A stretch of 39,985 nt of DNA from the NCBI GenBank assembly GCA_015055525.1, contig SVHZ01000016.1, positions 1 to 39,985 on the forward strand. The letters are read 5' to 3'. Made by a program: the position numbers and the translations under genes. The notes beneath the pieces are model-generated. The model was given only the letters and a program-made list of their open reading frames with translations. It did no database searches and was not told where the DNA came from. Source of the stretch: Clostridiales bacterium. GTDB lineage: Bacteria > Bacillota > Clostridia > Christensenellales > Borkfalkiaceae. Shown here one piece after another: positions 39,959-39,985 of the stretch; position 1 is the stretch's first letter, and each line of letters begins with the position of its first letter.

Positions 39959-39985
39959 GACTATCGGAGTTTGCGTTTTTTGTGC

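Overview
The window looks like a chromosomal segment of an AT-rich, spore-forming, uncultured-type Clostridia (Firmicutes/Bacillota). The reasons are σA-type promoters with 17-18 bp spacers and TTGACA/TTTACA boxes, T-box, L20-leader and glycine-riboswitch regulation, tandem tRNAs, an unsplit sigK, spmA/spmB, a ytxC-like gene next to thrS, and a metG-tatD-rsmA cluster. I cannot name the species. There is no prophage, plasmid or intact transposase; the content is core housekeeping with small repetitive elements in the gaps.

Layout. 1-2100: two tRNAs, then a sodium:alanine/glycine symporter under a glycine riboswitch. 2130-5160: typA and an EamA transporter, converging on a 161-bp transposase-less element. 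5160-8400: deoD-deoB-deoA nucleoside salvage operon. 8400-9840: thyA-folA. 9841-15111: rnj, a tRNA wobble-uridine methyltransferase (trmR-like), a hairpin array, a U32-family tRNA hydroxylase (trhP-like), sigK and a short-chain dehydrogenase. 15154-20560: valS, and divergently an SsuA/ThiY-type ABC importer. 20559-25079: membrane protein, methyltransferase, Hsp33 and a TPR protein in one overlapping operon. 25140-28067: infC-rpmI-rplT behind an L20 leader, then an rRNA methyltransferase and yebC. 28075-33950: thrS with a T-box, two tandem structured modules, the ytxC-like gene and a Ca2+-type P-ATPase. 34021-38393: a phosphoribosyltransferase, rsmA, tatD and metG. 38440-39488: spmA-spmB. 39489-39985: a second hairpin array, a terminator, a strong promoter and an unassigned structured RNA.

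The most unusual content is intergenic. (a) Two hairpin arrays (12650-12776 and 39537-39720) have variable, self-complementary stems separated by a nearly constant AATATMACTT spacer and share a CCACAACTT start. (b) Two tandem 124/125-bp modules in the thrS leader have matching terminal inverted repeats; their inner helices differ in sequence but stay paired and keep the same tandem-GA internal loop. (c) A candidate non-coding RNA has a 15-bp closing stem that begins exactly at the predicted +1 of a near-consensus promoter. (d) A small inverted-repeat element sits on the stop codon of the EamA gene. Two genes (typA, EamA) look leaderless.

All structures and promoters were found by eye. No folding, alignment or database search was run.
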